Notes under the pieces: generated by a model
Seen by the model: only the letters and a program-made list of their open reading frames with translations
Told to the model about the DNA's origin: nothing
Databases searched by the model: none
In this document: in pieces, positions 30,801 through 37,253 of the stretch
Layout: each line of letters opens with the position of its first letter
Position numbering within the stretch: the first letter of the stretch is position 1
Source: Pirellulales bacterium
Lineage (GTDB): Bacteria; Planctomycetota; Planctomycetia; Pirellulales; Thermoguttaceae
Reading direction: 5' to 3'
Length of the DNA: 44,164 nt
NCBI GenBank assembly: GCA_016935315.1
Contig: JAFGRD010000147.1
Location: forward strand, 1-44,164
Program-made: the position numbers and the translations under genes

Positions 30801-31295
30801 GCAGACGACCGCGGGAGCCGGCTCCTGATCCACACGCTGATAACCCCAGCACCAAACCAGGCGCCAGCGGCCGTTGACGTCACGGTAGCGAAAGAAATAG
30901 CTGTCCAGGTCGGTCCGATGCGGATCTTCGGTCAAACCCTCGAACGACTGCCGAACGATCTTCTTCAATGCCCGCTCGGTCGGGGTGTCGGGCTTGGCAT
31001 CGCTGATGCGCTGCTTCAATGTGGCCAAATCGGCCTTCAGAAGCTTGTCCAGGTCGTCGCGGGTAGCCGGCTGGCAGACCACGTCCTCCAACCGCCCCCC
31101 CGTTTCATGCTGGGCAAAATAGTGGACGGAATCCCCCACCCAGGACGGTTCAGCGATCAGTCCACCGAGCCAGCGAAAGAGGATCTTGGCATTGGCATTC
31201 GACCGGTCCAGCAGCGGCACACCAGGCTCTAGTGCCAACGGGCGGTAGTCCCGTGCCTCTTCGGAAAGGTCGATACGCATGAATCGAGTTGCCAT
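24867..31295 (-). CDS. Giant membrane-anchored protein with a cytoplasmic zinc ribbon and bacterial Ig-like array
   Basis: This 2142-residue protein has a cytoplasmic N-terminal region (1-200) with a zinc ribbon (C165, C170, C184, C187). A strongly basic stretch (RPKRRRRWKR, 194-203) precedes one transmembrane segment (about 204-223, ASALLLALFVGALVYWYL). The positive-inside rule puts residues after 223 outside the cytoplasm. From there to about residue 2010 I see at least a dozen BIG2-like Ig repeats, recognised by recurring patterns such as L-x-x-G-x-x-x-x-L, S-S-D-x-x-V and G-x-G-x-T-x-V-x-A (e.g. VTSSDPSVVEI, GRGEGTVEVEV). A distinct non-repeat domain (about 2010-2142) ends the protein. 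There is no cleaved signal peptide. It opens the leftward operon. An adhesin or envelope scaffold that reports to the cytoplasmic SrfB/SrfC proteins is plausible; ligand and function are unknown. Confidence 0.87.
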   Translation of the reverse strand: MATRFMRIDLSEEARDYRPLALEPGVPLLDRSNANAKILFRWLGGLIAEPSWVGDSVHYFAQHETGGRLEDVVCQPATRDDLDKLLKADLATLKQRISDAKPDTPTERALKKIVRQSFEGLTEDPHRTDLDSYFFRYRDVNGRWRLVWCWGYQRVDQEPAPAVVCTDPECNLLFVRRPGRSPKCPSCEAALATRPKRRRRWKRVLASALLLALFVGALVYWYLHPNRLIITPGSFAGPVGSRVEFRVEHTGLFPFLDEDVTSQAVGVVLDPAVAQFDRMASAATIVGAGRTLLRFHLGDLEPANVTLIAGPAKNPDRIVIEPGNVALGIGTTARLKLLGEFEDGTRVDLTDAAQWTVQSDEIVYSYEGLLEGVGEGSTTVAARYRASAQSEYLDATAAVIVRDIDFTALEMYIDPVPVGAGRASRLQIDAVSKDDKRYRVLESSLLQAEIHPAYIAAVEGRHLKGKTPGNGKITVTFDETLTAGMAFSVVVGPGLDRLVVTPKKLDMVVGEITGLNVVSPDTAPIYVTSSDPSVVEITDENRLVGRGEGTVEVEVTQGNQRRSVPVTVTTAKFASIEIDPPRVVVPVDDEVRPRVLASIATETATRNVEIAPDVLTTEKAPSPRYAEFEAKSMRLHGVTPTDPSSPQTLVLRFGEHRSSAPVEVVVAPLRLSLTPAGPVDLPLGQQIRLQGWATYSGGRRVGVLADRLRFSSKAAEDAAPGLELRGGKVAALKPNAGPLEVHASYFGRNSRPVTVRSVEAGDVTLQLGIDRSLRLTGETGRVALTGTSPQGDVDLVPELAEFTSSDSAILKIDEKTGAFRAAGPGDVTVAANHVASTTPASLTLKVFDPAKARLSFAPPSARLTVDEVARLPLYLEVDDDGTIERARLIGPGVGYTVGNPRAIRWTPPAAVGVEPAAPFELRASYYPILGSTATAQIEVVAAVEPTAIRIVPSSASLAPGQTLPLCVEQQLPNEADVWREVRPEAVVWTVPPGLVWTPAAGGLRPAATGPEAATGDFELQAEFSGKQAVGALAMKPQGPDPNDPAAKVLLVREPPGEYLPVGSQQRYTIAVEKDDVVEPAAGIQWPADFENEYVCWQAPVLTARRSGFRQWFRAEVDGRAVLFHTSTYQPGRFSTPPAREGAPLTVKIVPFDLDEPGPGQLVRFPLGAEFDDFRVEAEFADPETGEHFTRYVTKQATLTTPQSADSAVVSAASGRLIGNRVGRTSVTAEFEGVRCQQPMEVEVTAELDIDRIAVVPSPITILPGETVPLDVVGYKNGKSVGIITGLGNVSWQAGNPQVASVVGSSVSGVAVGQGSVKAQLKGLVSEPAPVNVVPSIADALGIDPDVLRIGVGQSAQIGTHVSVLRGAMDLSRHCTVTPALPGVVQYVPQTHSLVGVSPGTSAVAFAFGDKLVNLMVEVLPSGGPIDGQVMVEPAAGNLARGQSLEMRVYVITPAGHRIDRTDSAVFSSSDSGTVVIQGNRVCAMSPGTATIVATLPGAQQTGSAYVTVNSEEISQLIVQPPQLAMSTGDVARIRILGQAPTGTHEMFVQPELSVTAGGQNPQAIQIIGAHDVGASMPGTASVAVNWQNRLSQQVPVTVTEDVLTNLRIEPAQAVIYPGGAMVYQVTGLKGRQRRVLRPEHGVRLFVNNPSVAQAATDELVVMGTAPGRTSVVATVGGQQAEAALDVTPGTGLVGGVYPGVPGGVDMYTQGFGEFAGPAGQWIEYGGWDGRIVLRGESGFDDGVVFAPSADVAELRFVPEVLRLSPGSPPTPVRVIELLADGSYGRDVTADPNLEIAQPPGVVAVEKTAAGPLVRPIGAGQTRVGAKLGMLTADPLLVSVGDATTVSLAQLAVSPQPLAIWSGEVGTFGSVVLDPGGGQLPREIDYRVSPMPNQNVVAASGERMIRGQSSGVTQVVVTAVDPGGPYDGLSTTAVVEVTSADPLSITPPMCGLQVGQATPPFAVTAHPPDGVPYQVPAVLQSTDPAILAPDAAVSGRFVGKTFGQTQVLADYRGRQAYATVTVSGKRFLNVIPTKVDEAAADFGVILRVLAAESEGPLQYRVYAPGETPAENWTDAELRDGHLEASLQSPRISRGPYGMQYHLVLEARNPSDGSVQQYQYKFQLVSVLKETDAAETAPNANNPF

Positions 31296-31358
31296 GGGTC
31301 AGTTCCGCAAGCAGTGGTGCCGATGCCCGAAATCCCGTCGCGAGGCGCACACCGAACT

Positions 31359-31378
31359 CATTGTATAATATGGCTTAT
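31359..31378 (+). promoter_or_regulatory. Repeated motif copy A, near the Ig-like protein operon
   Basis: CATTGT, five bases, ATGGCTTAT. It lies 64-83 nt upstream of the leftward operon's start codon. The spacer creates TATAAT on the plus strand (31364-31369) and TATTAT on the minus strand, the latter in a suitable place for a -10 element of the leftward operon. All 15 motif positions recur at 32005-32025 with a 6-nt spacer. Confidence 0.5.
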
Positions 31379-32000
31379 CGGCTCGTACGTGAGCAAGAGA
31401 AGACCCGGGATGGACCGACATCCGCCGCCGACTGCTGGTGCCACAAGGCCCGCCTCATCCGGGTGGGGCGTGGTTGCGGTGGTTGACGCACGGGGGACAG
31501 TCAATCGTAGGTTTCCGATGGGTATCGGGGGAAACTCGGACAGAATGGATGGTAAATCGTCGCCGGCAGAGAACTGCCTGCCCGCAATACCAGCAACCAT
31601 ACTTGGGGAGTAATCCGCTCAATACTGGCACTTTTCCGTTCCCTTTGATATCGGGTATTGGTTGGCGCGCTTATTCCCCCCACGCCTTCACATGGCTGTG
31701 CGTGAATGGGATCCTGACGAATCATTCGAAGTGGATATCGGGGACGGTCTCGGGGCCTTTCTTCATAATCGATCCGCATCCCATTGGCCGGTTCAACTCG
31801 ATTCTTCCACCGCTCTTCCATCGCCCCTGGATAAAGCCGACGAGATGCCCGTGCGACGCGGCCGCAACCGATTCCGGCTGTCGACGGCAAAACGCTATTG
31901 CATTTGACAGCCCCTCCGGGTGCGGGTACGCTGGGAAAGAGGGGCTTCCTTGGACGCCCGCCGAACTCCCGAAGGCTGTGCGTGGTGGCCGGATCGCCGT

Positions 32001-32025
32001 AAGCCATTGTTGACAAATGGCTTAT
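32001..32025 (+). promoter_or_regulatory. Repeated motif copy B with 8-bp palindrome and TTGACA, near the kinase operon
   Basis: CATTGT, six bases, ATGGCTTAT at 32005-32025. Here the motif also lies in a perfect inverted repeat, AAGCCATT (32001-32008) and AATGGCTT (32016-32023), and the spacer contains a consensus-like -35 hexamer TTGACA (32010-32015), about 100 nt upstream of the kinase start. No good -10 hexamer follows at 16-18 nt. An operator overlapping a promoter is a reasonable reading. Confidence 0.5.
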
Positions 32026-32114
32026 GGAATTGCAGTGCGTTGGCGTGGCGCTGCCGGCAGAAAAACCTGCGACGCTGCCACGGCGCGTTGGTGCACATTT
32101 TCCCTGGATAAGCC

Positions 32115-34520
32115 ATGTCCTGGCCGTTGGCTTCCCATTTCAGCACGATGCTGCAAAACCCCCGGGTCGCCTTTCGCGACCCGCAATTGCAGCAGTGCAG
32201 CATTCTCAAGAACACGCAAAACCAGCCGCGTCCTTGGGCGGGGGCCTTTGCGGTGGTCTACAAGGGGCTCAGCGCTAGCGGGCGGGCCCCCTTCGCCGTG
32301 CGCGTGTTCACCACCGAATCGCCGGAGCGACGCGAGCGATACGGCCTGGTCAGTTCCTACCTGAAGGACCGCAAGCTGAAGTGTCTGGTCAACTTCGAAT
32401 ACCGCGATCGGGGCATCCGCTCGGCGGGTGACGGCAAGTGGTATCCATTGATCCTCATGGAGTGGGTCGAAGGTGAGACATTGTTCCAGTGGGTCCGAGC
32501 GAGGTCGTTGGAGGGAAACACAGAAGCTCTGGCGGTTTCCGCACGACGTTGGATCGACGTCGTCCGAGAGCTCAACGAGGTCGCCATCGCCCATGGCGAT
32601 TTGCAGCACGCCAACGTGATGGTCACCACCCAAGGCGAGTTGAAGCTTGTCGATTACGACTGCATGTGTGTGCCCGCGCTGGTCGGTCGCCGCAACTTAG
32701 AAGTAGGGGTCGAGCCGTACCAGCACCCCGGCCGCAATGAATCGACGCTGCTGTCGCTGGATTTGGACAATTTCTCGGCGCTGGTCGTTTACACGGGGCT
32801 TCGCGCGCTGGCGGCCGATCCGACGCTTTGGCGAAAGTACGTGGAAGAACCCGGCTACGACAAGATTCTCTTCCGCTCCGAGGACTTCCGCGTCCCGAGC
32901 AGTTCCGCGCTGTACAACGACCTAATTCGGTCGCCCCAACAGGACGTCCGCGAGCTGACGCAGAAGCTCTTCGGGTTCGCCTGCGTGCGGATGGATCAGG
33001 TGCCGTCGCTCAGCCATCTGACGAATTCGTACGCCAAGATCGAGATGTTGCTGAAGCGTAAACACTGGGCCGAGGCGGTCAAGGCGCTGAATCGCCGTGG
33101 GCAGTTTCGCGATGCTCCGGAAAAGCTCAAGCCGCTGATTCGCCAGGCCTACGAGCACGTGTGCCGGCAACAGGCATGGCAGGCATTTCAGAAGCTTCCG
33201 CAGGAAACCAGCGAGGAAAACGACCGTAGGCTTGTCGCAGCCTGGAACGAGGCGCTCTTCGCCGGGTACGAGCAGGCCGAACGGCAACGTGTGCGGGTGG
33301 CCGAGGCGCGTCGCCGCGTGAGGGAGTTGGACCGAATCTGCCACCTGGTGCAGCGCACCGAGCAGCAGAACCGCCAGGCCTCGCAAAGCTCCGAGAAGAT
33401 CACGTTGATCGGCGAACAGAGCATCGTCGACGCGGCGGACAAGCTCCCGCAAGGGTATCGCTACAGCCTTCGCCCGCGGGCAGAGGAGGCCCGACGCCGT
33501 GTGGCCGCCGTGGCGCGGTTGGAGCGGGCGCTGACCATCGCCACGGCCGAGGCCTCCATCGTGGTGGCATGGCGCGCCGTGGTGGAAGCGAAGTGCGAAG
33601 GCCTTGCGAACCCGACGTGGCGGCCGCGAATCGAACTGGCCGAACGTCGGGCCCCGGTCCTCAAACAGCTCTATGAAATCCCCGATGACCTGGCAGCCGA
33701 CCAGCGCGACGCGCGAATCCTCGACTTCTGGCAGGAGGACCTTCTGGCCGAGTGTCGGGAAGCGGAGCGATGGCGGGTGACGTGCGCAGCGGCGATTGCC
33801 CGTCGGCAGGTGCTGGAACACTTGCAGGCAGCCGTCGAACAAGGCAACGAGTCGGCAATTGCCGGGCTGATGGGGGAACCCTGTCTGGCCGACTACCCGT
33901 TGCCGGAGATGTTGGCGACGGCGATTCACCAGGTCCGGGATCGTCTGGGACGGACCGACTCGCTGCTGGCCGCCTTGTCGGAAGGCCGGCGGTCGGCGTT
34001 TTGGGAGTTGTTCGACGCCCGGCTGATCCGCCAACATGCCGACCGCTTCGCGCCGCACGAGGCCGTGTTGCGGGAGTGGACCGTGACCGAGGTGCTGCCG
34101 CTGGAAAGACTGGGGCTGGCACGAATGTCGGGGCGGCGGAGTGTCAAGGGGACGGGCACGAAGTGCCGTGTTCGGTGGGTCTGGCCGGAAGAGCGGTTCA
34201 CCAATCGGTGTCTGTTGGGAGTTTGCCCTGCCGAGCCCGATTATGGCGACGACCCACAAGATCTGGTGGCCCACCATCGCGCGTCCGTCGACCGCGAGAC
34301 CTGGGAGCGAGAGGGCCGTCGGCAGGTGATTCGCACGGCGGCCGAATGGGCGGGGAGCTGTGCGGTCGTGTGGGCTGTGGTGGACCTGGGCTTTCGCACG
34401 TTCTACAGCCCGCCGCTGGTGCTCGGGCACCTGGGAACCCGTGCTGGCTGGAAATGGAAGGGCTTGTTCGCATCGCGCGGCGTGGGAGCGTCCGGCGCCG
34501 AGCAGCAGGACAAGCCGTAG
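32115..34520 (+). CDS. Divergent Ser/Thr kinase-like protein with a long helical C-terminus
   Basis: The 801-residue protein begins with a protein kinase fold (about 38-290). Visible elements are a degenerate glycine loop (GAFAVVYKG, 43-51), the hinge LILMEWVEGETL (112-123), the catalytic loop HGDLQHANV (160-168, with Asp162 and Asn167) and the metal-binding DYD (180-182) in place of DFG. The usual Lys of the VAIK motif is Arg63 (AVRVF). Activity may therefore be weak, altered or absent. The rest is mainly helical (about 310-660, many Arg/Glu/Ala heptad-like stretches), followed by a beta-rich C-terminal domain (about 695-780) starting RVRWVWPEERFTN. There is no transmembrane segment. It leads an operon with VWA and PP2C genes, diverging from the Ig/SrfC/SrfB operon. 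Confidence 0.85.
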   Translation: MSWPLASHFSTMLQNPRVAFRDPQLQQCSILKNTQNQPRPWAGAFAVVYKGLSASGRAPFAVRVFTTESPERRERYGLVSSYLKDRKLKCLVNFEYRDRGIRSAGDGKWYPLILMEWVEGETLFQWVRARSLEGNTEALAVSARRWIDVVRELNEVAIAHGDLQHANVMVTTQGELKLVDYDCMCVPALVGRRNLEVGVEPYQHPGRNESTLLSLDLDNFSALVVYTGLRALAADPTLWRKYVEEPGYDKILFRSEDFRVPSSSALYNDLIRSPQQDVRELTQKLFGFACVRMDQVPSLSHLTNSYAKIEMLLKRKHWAEAVKALNRRGQFRDAPEKLKPLIRQAYEHVCRQQAWQAFQKLPQETSEENDRRLVAAWNEALFAGYEQAERQRVRVAEARRRVRELDRICHLVQRTEQQNRQASQSSEKITLIGEQSIVDAADKLPQGYRYSLRPRAEEARRRVAAVARLERALTIATAEASIVVAWRAVVEAKCEGLANPTWRPRIELAERRAPVLKQLYEIPDDLAADQRDARILDFWQEDLLAECREAERWRVTCAAAIARRQVLEHLQAAVEQGNESAIAGLMGEPCLADYPLPEMLATAIHQVRDRLGRTDSLLAALSEGRRSAFWELFDARLIRQHADRFAPHEAVLREWTVTEVLPLERLGLARMSGRRSVKGTGTKCRVRWVWPEERFTNRCLLGVCPAEPDYGDDPQDLVAHHRASVDRETWEREGRRQVIRTAAEWAGSCAVVWAVVDLGFRTFYSPPLVLGHLGTRAGWKWKGLFASRGVGASGAEQQDKP

Positions 34521-34581
34521 TGAGTAGCATTCGCCGGCCCGCCGACGGTGGCAAGCCGGGGACCGATTTCGGGAGTTGAGC

Positions 34582-35448
34582 ATGTCGCGCGTACCCTATT
34601 CGCAAGAGATCAGCCGGCAGAACAAAGCCTGCTTCTTGTTTCTGTTGGATCAGTCGTTTTCCATGGAAGAGCCTTTGGGCAATTCGTCGAATCGCAAATG
34701 CGACGAGCTGGTGGCGGCGATCAACGGCTGGCTGCAGAACATGGCGATCCGCGCCAGCGGAGACGAAGGCATCAAGGACTGGATCGACGTGGGCGTTCTG
34801 GGCTACCGCACGGACCAGCACGCCACGCCGATCATCGAATCGGCCCTGCAGGGCCCGCTGGCCGGCCGCACGATCGTCTCCATCACCGAGATCGGCATGA
34901 ATCCCGTGCGCATCGACACGCGCACCCAGTACATTCCCGACGAAGACACCGGCGGCATGATCGAGGTGCCCTGCGAAGTGCCGGTCTGGGTCGATCCCAA
35001 GGCGGAGGGGGGGACGCCCATGTGTCACATGCTGTATCGGTCCTACGAAATCCTCCACCAGTGGATCGGCAGCCATCCGCGGAGCTTCCCGCCAATCGTC
35101 GTCCACATTACCGACGGCGAGTCACAGGACGGCGACCCGATTCCCTACGCCGACGCGGTGAAGAGCCTGACCACCGAAGACGGCAACGTGTTGCTGTTCA
35201 ACTGCCACTTGTCGATGACGGCAGCCGAGCCGTTCATGTTTCCCGCCAGCGAAGAGGGGCTTCCGGACGAGTTGGCGAGGGTGTTGTTTCGCCTCTCCAG
35301 CGTGTTGCCCGATCCCTTCTACCGGCACGGCGTGATGGAGGGCTTCGCGCTGCAGCCGAACGCCCGCGGGATGGCCTTCAACGCCGACATGGTATGTCTG
35401 ATTCAATTCTTGAACATGGGAACGCAGGCTGCACCCGGTTTGCGGTAG
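34582..35448 (+). CDS. Soluble VWA-domain protein of a kinase/VWA/PP2C triad
   Basis: This 288-residue protein is essentially one von Willebrand factor A domain. The metal-ion-dependent adhesion site is complete: DQSFS (23-27), a threonine in GGTPM (143-147) and TDGE (177-180). It has no signal peptide or membrane segment, so it should act in the cytoplasm. The size and stand-alone VWA architecture resemble TerY-like proteins. ATG 34582 is chosen because GGGAG lies 6 nt upstream; a TTG two codons earlier is possible. It lies 61 nt after the kinase gene and 33 nt before the phosphatase gene. A likely role is a metal-dependent adaptor that brings substrates to the kinase and phosphatase. Confidence 0.88.
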   Translation: MSRVPYSQEISRQNKACFLFLLDQSFSMEEPLGNSSNRKCDELVAAINGWLQNMAIRASGDEGIKDWIDVGVLGYRTDQHATPIIESALQGPLAGRTIVSITEIGMNPVRIDTRTQYIPDEDTGGMIEVPCEVPVWVDPKAEGGTPMCHMLYRSYEILHQWIGSHPRSFPPIVVHITDGESQDGDPIPYADAVKSLTTEDGNVLLFNCHLSMTAAEPFMFPASEEGLPDELARVLFRLSSVLPDPFYRHGVMEGFALQPNARGMAFNADMVCLIQFLNMGTQAAPGLR

Positions 35449-35481
35449 CCGTCGCCGATACGTTTTCAGCGGAACACAGCC

Positions 35482-36576
35482 ATGCCATTTCAGTCACGGA
35501 TCTTCCGAATAGCCAAGGACGTCGGGCACCCCGAAGAGAACCAGGATGCCTATGCGCTGGACCCGGCGCGAGGGATCGCGGTCGTGGCCGACGGGGTCGC
35601 CTCGGCGATTTTCTCCAAGCAGTGGGCCGCGATCCTTGTCGAGGCGACGCTAGCCGATACGCCCGATCCGGCGGAAGCAGAGGCCTTCGGCCGGTGGCTC
35701 GCAAGGCAACGCCAAACCTGGACGGAGCAGATCGACGTGACCGGCCTGGCGTGGTACCAGAAAGCCAAGCTACCCTTGGGCGCCTTCTCCACGTTGCTCT
35801 GGGTCCAGGTTCAACTGATGGAAGAGCCGCAAGAGGGCGCCTTCGGGGCATATCGCTTGTGGGGCGGTGCGATCGGCGACAGTTGCCTGTTTCACGTCCG
35901 ACGCGGCGAGTTGGTGCGGATGTTTCCCATCCAGGCGGCGGAAGAGTTTGAGGCCGATCCGGTCGTCATCGGCAGCGTGGATCTCAATCGCGATCAACTC
36001 CTGCAGTTTGCCGTTCTCGACGAGCTCTGCTACGAAGACGACCTGCTGGTGCTGTGTACTGATGCCGTGGCCGATTGGGCGATGCGGCAGATCGAGGCGG
36101 ATCAACCGCCCGACTGGAATAGCTATTGGGGATTGACTCAGCAGCAGTGGCGTGACGAGATCATGGGGCTCCGCCACGAGCGTGCCATGCGCTACGACGA
36201 CGCGACCCTGGTTCTACTGCGCGTCGCCGCGCAGCCCGGCACAGTGGAAACACCCGAAGAGTCGCCTATACCGGCCGAAGTCGAGTCGCCAGACGGCACA
36301 CGCCAGACGCAAGCCATCCACGAAGAGCCGGCAGCTTCTCAGGAAGAGCCCGTTGTGGCCGAGGCCGTCGAGCCCGCCGACGGGCCTCAGGCGCCCTCGC
36401 AGCAAGAGCAACGCGCGGCCACGGACGAAGACTGGGCAGGCAAATTCAAGTCGGCTGGCGAGCAGCTTTCCGAAGGAATCGAACTGGCTTCCGAGCAGGT
36501 CTTGCGCGGTCTAAGCAAGTGGAAGAAGAAGGCCGTCGAGAAATATCGCGAGAAATTCAAACGGGACGATCGCTAG
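35482..36576 (+). CDS. PP2C-family Ser/Thr protein phosphatase
   Basis: This metal-dependent phosphatase would reverse phosphorylation by the operon's kinase. PP2C motifs appear in order: ENQDAY (19-24, metal ligand Asp22), VVADGVA (34-40, Asp37), GDSCLFHVRRGEL (132-144), CTDAVADW (192-199, Asp194) and YDDATLVLL (238-246). All main metal-binding aspartates seem present, so it should be active. The core ends near residue 250. It is followed by an acidic, Pro/Glu-rich linker (250-320) and a basic amphipathic tail (about 321-364, many Lys) that could bind a partner, membrane or nucleic acid. It is the third gene of the kinase/VWA/PP2C operon. Its stop overlaps that of convergent ppiC in CTAG. 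Confidence 0.9.
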   Translation: MPFQSRIFRIAKDVGHPEENQDAYALDPARGIAVVADGVASAIFSKQWAAILVEATLADTPDPAEAEAFGRWLARQRQTWTEQIDVTGLAWYQKAKLPLGAFSTLLWVQVQLMEEPQEGAFGAYRLWGGAIGDSCLFHVRRGELVRMFPIQAAEEFEADPVVIGSVDLNRDQLLQFAVLDELCYEDDLLVLCTDAVADWAMRQIEADQPPDWNSYWGLTQQQWRDEIMGLRHERAMRYDDATLVLLRVAAQPGTVETPEESPIPAEVESPDGTRQTQAIHEEPAASQEEPVVAEAVEPADGPQAPSQQEQRAATDEDWAGKFKSAGEQLSEGIELASEQVLRGLSKWKKKAVEKYREKFKRDDR

Positions 36577-36854
36577 CCCGTTCGGTTGGTGATTTCCACC
36601 AGGTGATAACCGAACTGGGTCTGAATGGGCCCGTGGACCTTGCCGATTTCCTCTCCAAACACGACCTTGTCGAATTCCGGAACCATCTGTCCTTGGCTAA
36701 ACTCACCCAAGTCGCCGCCGTTTTCGCTCGAAGGGCACTCCGAGCACTCTCGGGCGACGTCGGCAAAGTCGGCGCCGGCCTCAATCTTTGCCTTCAGGTC
36801 CTCGCAGGCCTCTTTCGTCTTGACCAAGATGTGGCGTGCTGTGGCTTTGGCCAT
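36573..36854 (-). CDS. Parvulin-type peptidyl-prolyl cis-trans isomerase
   Basis: This is a minimal 93-residue parvulin (PpiC/rotamase domain) with the typical start ATARHILVKTKE, then AGADFADVARECSECPS, GGDLGEFSQGQMVPEFDKV and a C-terminal FGYHLVEI. There is no signal peptide, so it should work in the cytoplasm like E. coli PpiC, which is also about 93 residues. It catalyses proline isomerisation in folding proteins. It is transcribed towards the PP2C gene and ends in the same CTAG. Whether it belongs to the neighbouring chaperone-like system is not shown; the position may be fortuitous. ATG 36854 gives a full-length domain. Confidence 0.93.
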   Translation of the reverse strand: MAKATARHILVKTKEACEDLKAKIEAGADFADVARECSECPSSENGGDLGEFSQGQMVPEFDKVVFGEEIGKVHGPIQTQFGYHLVEITNRTG

Positions 36855-37253
36855 TCCAGGCCTCCTTTCGGATCATGGCGAGCCGGCGTCAGACTCCAGG
36901 TCTGGTGCGGAGGAATTCGGCCGACGCCCGCAGTTTGAAAAACGTTAATACTAACCTCCCACAGAAGTGCAGCCAGTATACCCGCTGGCGGCAGCATCAC
37001 AACAGCGACTTCGGGTGTGGCGACTCAACGCAGGCAGTGCAAGGCATCGACTCGACTACCATCAATTGGGAAATGCGAGGCGACCCCCAATCCGTGCCGG
37101 CCTTTGCCATCCCCTCTGGATCGACCGAAGACATGGTGTCTTCCTTCCGGTTCTGCCGTCAGCCTGTCGCTCTCACAGCATGGTGCCCGTGCGGTTCCTG
37201 TGTCGAGTTTTGCCTGTGTCGATGCCGGCCAGGCCGTTCTTCCCTCGTGAGTG
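36855..37253. other. Intergenic region between the VWA membrane gene end and ppiC start
   Basis: This stretch of 399 nt between two minus-strand genes contains no supported gene. An AT-rich patch at 36935-36955 (AAAAACGTTAATACTAA) is the only base-composition feature and lies about 85-100 nt upstream of ppiC, where promoter elements could be. Short frames here have no recognisable content. No terminator hairpin with a T-run was seen. Confidence 0.5.

Larger units (their letters stand above)
31296..32114. other. Long divergent intergenic region between the two halves of the SrfB/kinase locus
   Basis: These 819 nt separate two divergently transcribed operons and must hold both promoters. Reading frames here (31438-32013 plus, 31501-32016 minus) show no domain, no convincing ribosome site and unusual residue composition, so I treat the region as non-coding. 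It contains a repeated motif, CATTGT then ATGGCTTAT, at 31359-31378 and 32005-32025. The length suggests complex regulation, an unrecognised small RNA or a decayed gene. An imperfect hairpin at 32044-32082, just before the kinase gene, is too weak to call. Confidence 0.6.

Noticed and set aside
31438..32016. Overlapping open frames inside the divergent intergenic region
   Set aside because: No recognisable motif, no good ribosome site, and irregular composition; I prefer a non-coding reading.
32044..32082. Hairpin just upstream of the kinase gene
   Set aside because: Only a 6-bp outer and a 4-bp inner stem with mismatched internal loops; no riboswitch or terminator pattern.
9774..36953. Shared 14-nt sequence TAGTATTAACGTTT at 9774-9787 and its reverse complement at 36940-36953
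   Set aside because: Several 14-nt matches are expected by chance in 44 kb, and orientation and distance to the genes differ.
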